Positions 63,090 through 64,000 of a DNA stretch of 64,000 nt are shown one piece after another (the first letter of the stretch is position 1; every line of letters begins with the position of its first letter). The notes beneath the pieces are model-generated. The model was not told the DNA's origin. It was given only the letters and a program-made list of their open reading frames with translations, and did not search any database. Both the position numbers and the translations under genes were made by a program. Source of the DNA: Mobiluncus porci (lineage in GTDB: Bacteria > Actinomycetota > Actinomycetes > Actinomycetales > Actinomycetaceae); assembly GCF_009695935.1 (NCBI RefSeq), contig NZ_VUMY01000005.1, forward strand, positions 62,001 through 126,000, read 5' to 3'.

Positions 63090-64000
63090 GTGGAAGACTA
63101 TGAGACCGAGGAAGACATAAAACAGCGCTACATCACGCCCGCTATCAAGAGCTCCCAATGGGACAGCTTCCAAATCAAAATGGAGCACATTGCCCCAGGT
63201 GAAATCCATATCAAGGGTCGCAAAACCAAGCGCGGGAATCCACTCAAAGTCGACTACATCCTCGCCCAAAAGGTCACAAACCGTCCGCTTGCTGTGGTTG
63301 AAGCCAAGGACAAGAAGCACTCGCTGGGTTCAGGGATGCAACAAGCAGTGAACTACGCCCAAAAGTTGGACGTTCCCTTTGCTTTTTCTTCCAACGGAAC
63401 CGGTTTCTTGGAACACGATTTTTTGACTGGTCACGAGAGGGAACTTTCTCTGGAGTCCTTCCCGACCGAAGCGGAACTCTGGCAACGCTATACCGCGAAT
63501 AAAGGCATCTCCCCTGAAATCGAAAAAGTTATCACCGAACCATACAACTTTGACCAATTCACTAATCGAGAACCTCGCTACTATCAACGCATTGCGATTG
63601 ACCGCACGATCGAAGCCGTTGCCAAAGGCCAAAATCGATTACTCCTGGTGATGGCCACCGGAACCGGCAAGACTTTTACCGCTTTCCAAATCGTGTGGCG
63701 GCTGCTCAAGAGCAAAGCCGTCAAACGGGTTCTCTATCTCGCGGACCGCAATGTACTTATTGACCAGACGATTCGCGGCGACTTCCAACCACTTGGGAAC
63801 TCTGTCGTCAAGGTTCACCGGCAAAAAGACGAAAGGCTCGATTCCTCCTATGAGGTTTACATGAGTCTCTATCATCAGCTCGCTGGCGAACCCGGCGATG
63901 AGCCTTTCCGCGATTTTGCCCCGGACTTTTTCGATCTTGTCATTGTCGACGAATGCCACCGCGGCTCGGCGCGTGAAGACTCCCAATGGCGTCGAATCCT
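63090..64000 (+). CDS. hsdR: type I restriction-modification HsdR subunit, 5' part
   Basis: Partial; runs off the right edge after about 303 residues. It starts at a GTG (EDYETEEDIKQRYITPAIKS) with GCGAGG before it. The N-terminal nuclease domain has VDYILAQ and AVVEAKDKK (the D and E-x-K of the PD-ExK site). The SF2 helicase starts with LLLVMATGTGKTFTAFQIVW (motif I) and LVIVDECHRGSARE (motif II). HsdR translocates DNA and cuts it when the site is unmethylated. hsdM and hsdS should lie outside the window. Confidence 0.92.
   Translation, partial: MEDYETEEDIKQRYITPAIKSSQWDSFQIKMEHIAPGEIHIKGRKTKRGNPLKVDYILAQKVTNRPLAVVEAKDKKHSLGSGMQQAVNYAQKLDVPFAFSSNGTGFLEHDFLTGHERELSLESFPTEAELWQRYTANKGISPEIEKVITEPYNFDQFTNREPRYYQRIAIDRTIEAVAKGQNRLLLVMATGTGKTFTAFQIVWRLLKSKAVKRVLYLADRNVLIDQTIRGDFQPLGNSVVKVHRQKDERLDSSYEVYMSLYHQLAGEPGDEPFRDFAPDFFDLVIVDECHRGSAREDSQWRRI

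Noticed and set aside
1-64000. tRNA, rRNA, CRISPR array, replication origin
   Set aside because: None seen: no clover-leaf-like genes with CCA ends, no regularly spaced repeats, no DnaA-box clusters noticed.

Overview
The window looks like chromosome from a moderately GC-rich actinobacterium of the Actinomycetaceae type. I would guess Mobiluncus or a close relative, but this is an inference from gene content. Pointers are the AdnA/AdnB-like helicase-nuclease pair, DUF3107, the actinobacterial order rimP-nusA-infB-rbfA-truB-rpsO-pnp, an actinobacterial Tad pilus operon, PspC/LuxR envelope-stress genes, and two extracellular proteins with cell wall-binding 2 (CWB2) repeats. No rRNA, tRNA or CRISPR array was seen.

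Layout. 1-4.1 kb: the 5' part of sucC, ppk2, then toxin-antitoxin genes (HTH-MntA/HepT, VapBC, and a decayed RelB/toxin pair). 4.2-8.1 kb: PcrA/UvrD helicase and an Asp-box sialidase-like protein. 8.3-13.3 kb: a LuxR-type response regulator and PspC-histidine kinase, divergent from a large PspC membrane protein that is frameshifted in a T6 run, plus a small membrane protein. 13.3-20.1 kb: an ATP-grasp ligase, pnp, rpsO, a quinone oxidoreductase and ribF. 20.2-28.7 kb: accessory genes, namely a CapA-like lipoprotein, an AT-rich islet bounded by a 133-bp duplication of the end of a GNAT gene, pirin, a Na+/H+ antiporter and a secreted serine protease. 28.8-36.8 kb: truB-rbfA-infB, a CWB2 surface protein with a muralytic-type domain, a hairpin-rich noncoding stretch, nusA and rimP. 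36.9-44.7 kb: a lipoprotein, a flavin monooxygenase/FMN reductase pair, a decayed ferric-reductase-like gene, a MacB/FtsX-type ABC exporter and a Nudix hydrolase. 44.8-49.3 kb: Tad pilus operon. 49.6-60 kb: a kinase-fold protein lacking catalytic residues, a TrpB2-type enzyme, the AdnB/AdnA-like pair, DUF3107 and YchJ. 60.3-64 kb: Phd/VapC, a phage antirepressor fragment, an HTH-ImmA/IrrE gene with an unknown partner, and the start of a type I restriction HsdR.

The main connections are these. The PspC/kinase/regulator cluster and the distant ABC exporter share a composite operator-like motif (TCAGGG half-site, then an AGGG-GAWT-CCCT dyad, with identical spacing), which suggests one envelope-stress regulon. 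Two families of short palindromic repeats occur twice each. One copy lies in frame inside truB and adds about 22 residues to the protein. The AT-rich islet has the geometry of an insertion at the 3' end of a gene and carries an unrecognised secreted protein with a two-helix membrane partner. It is the best candidate here for something undescribed.
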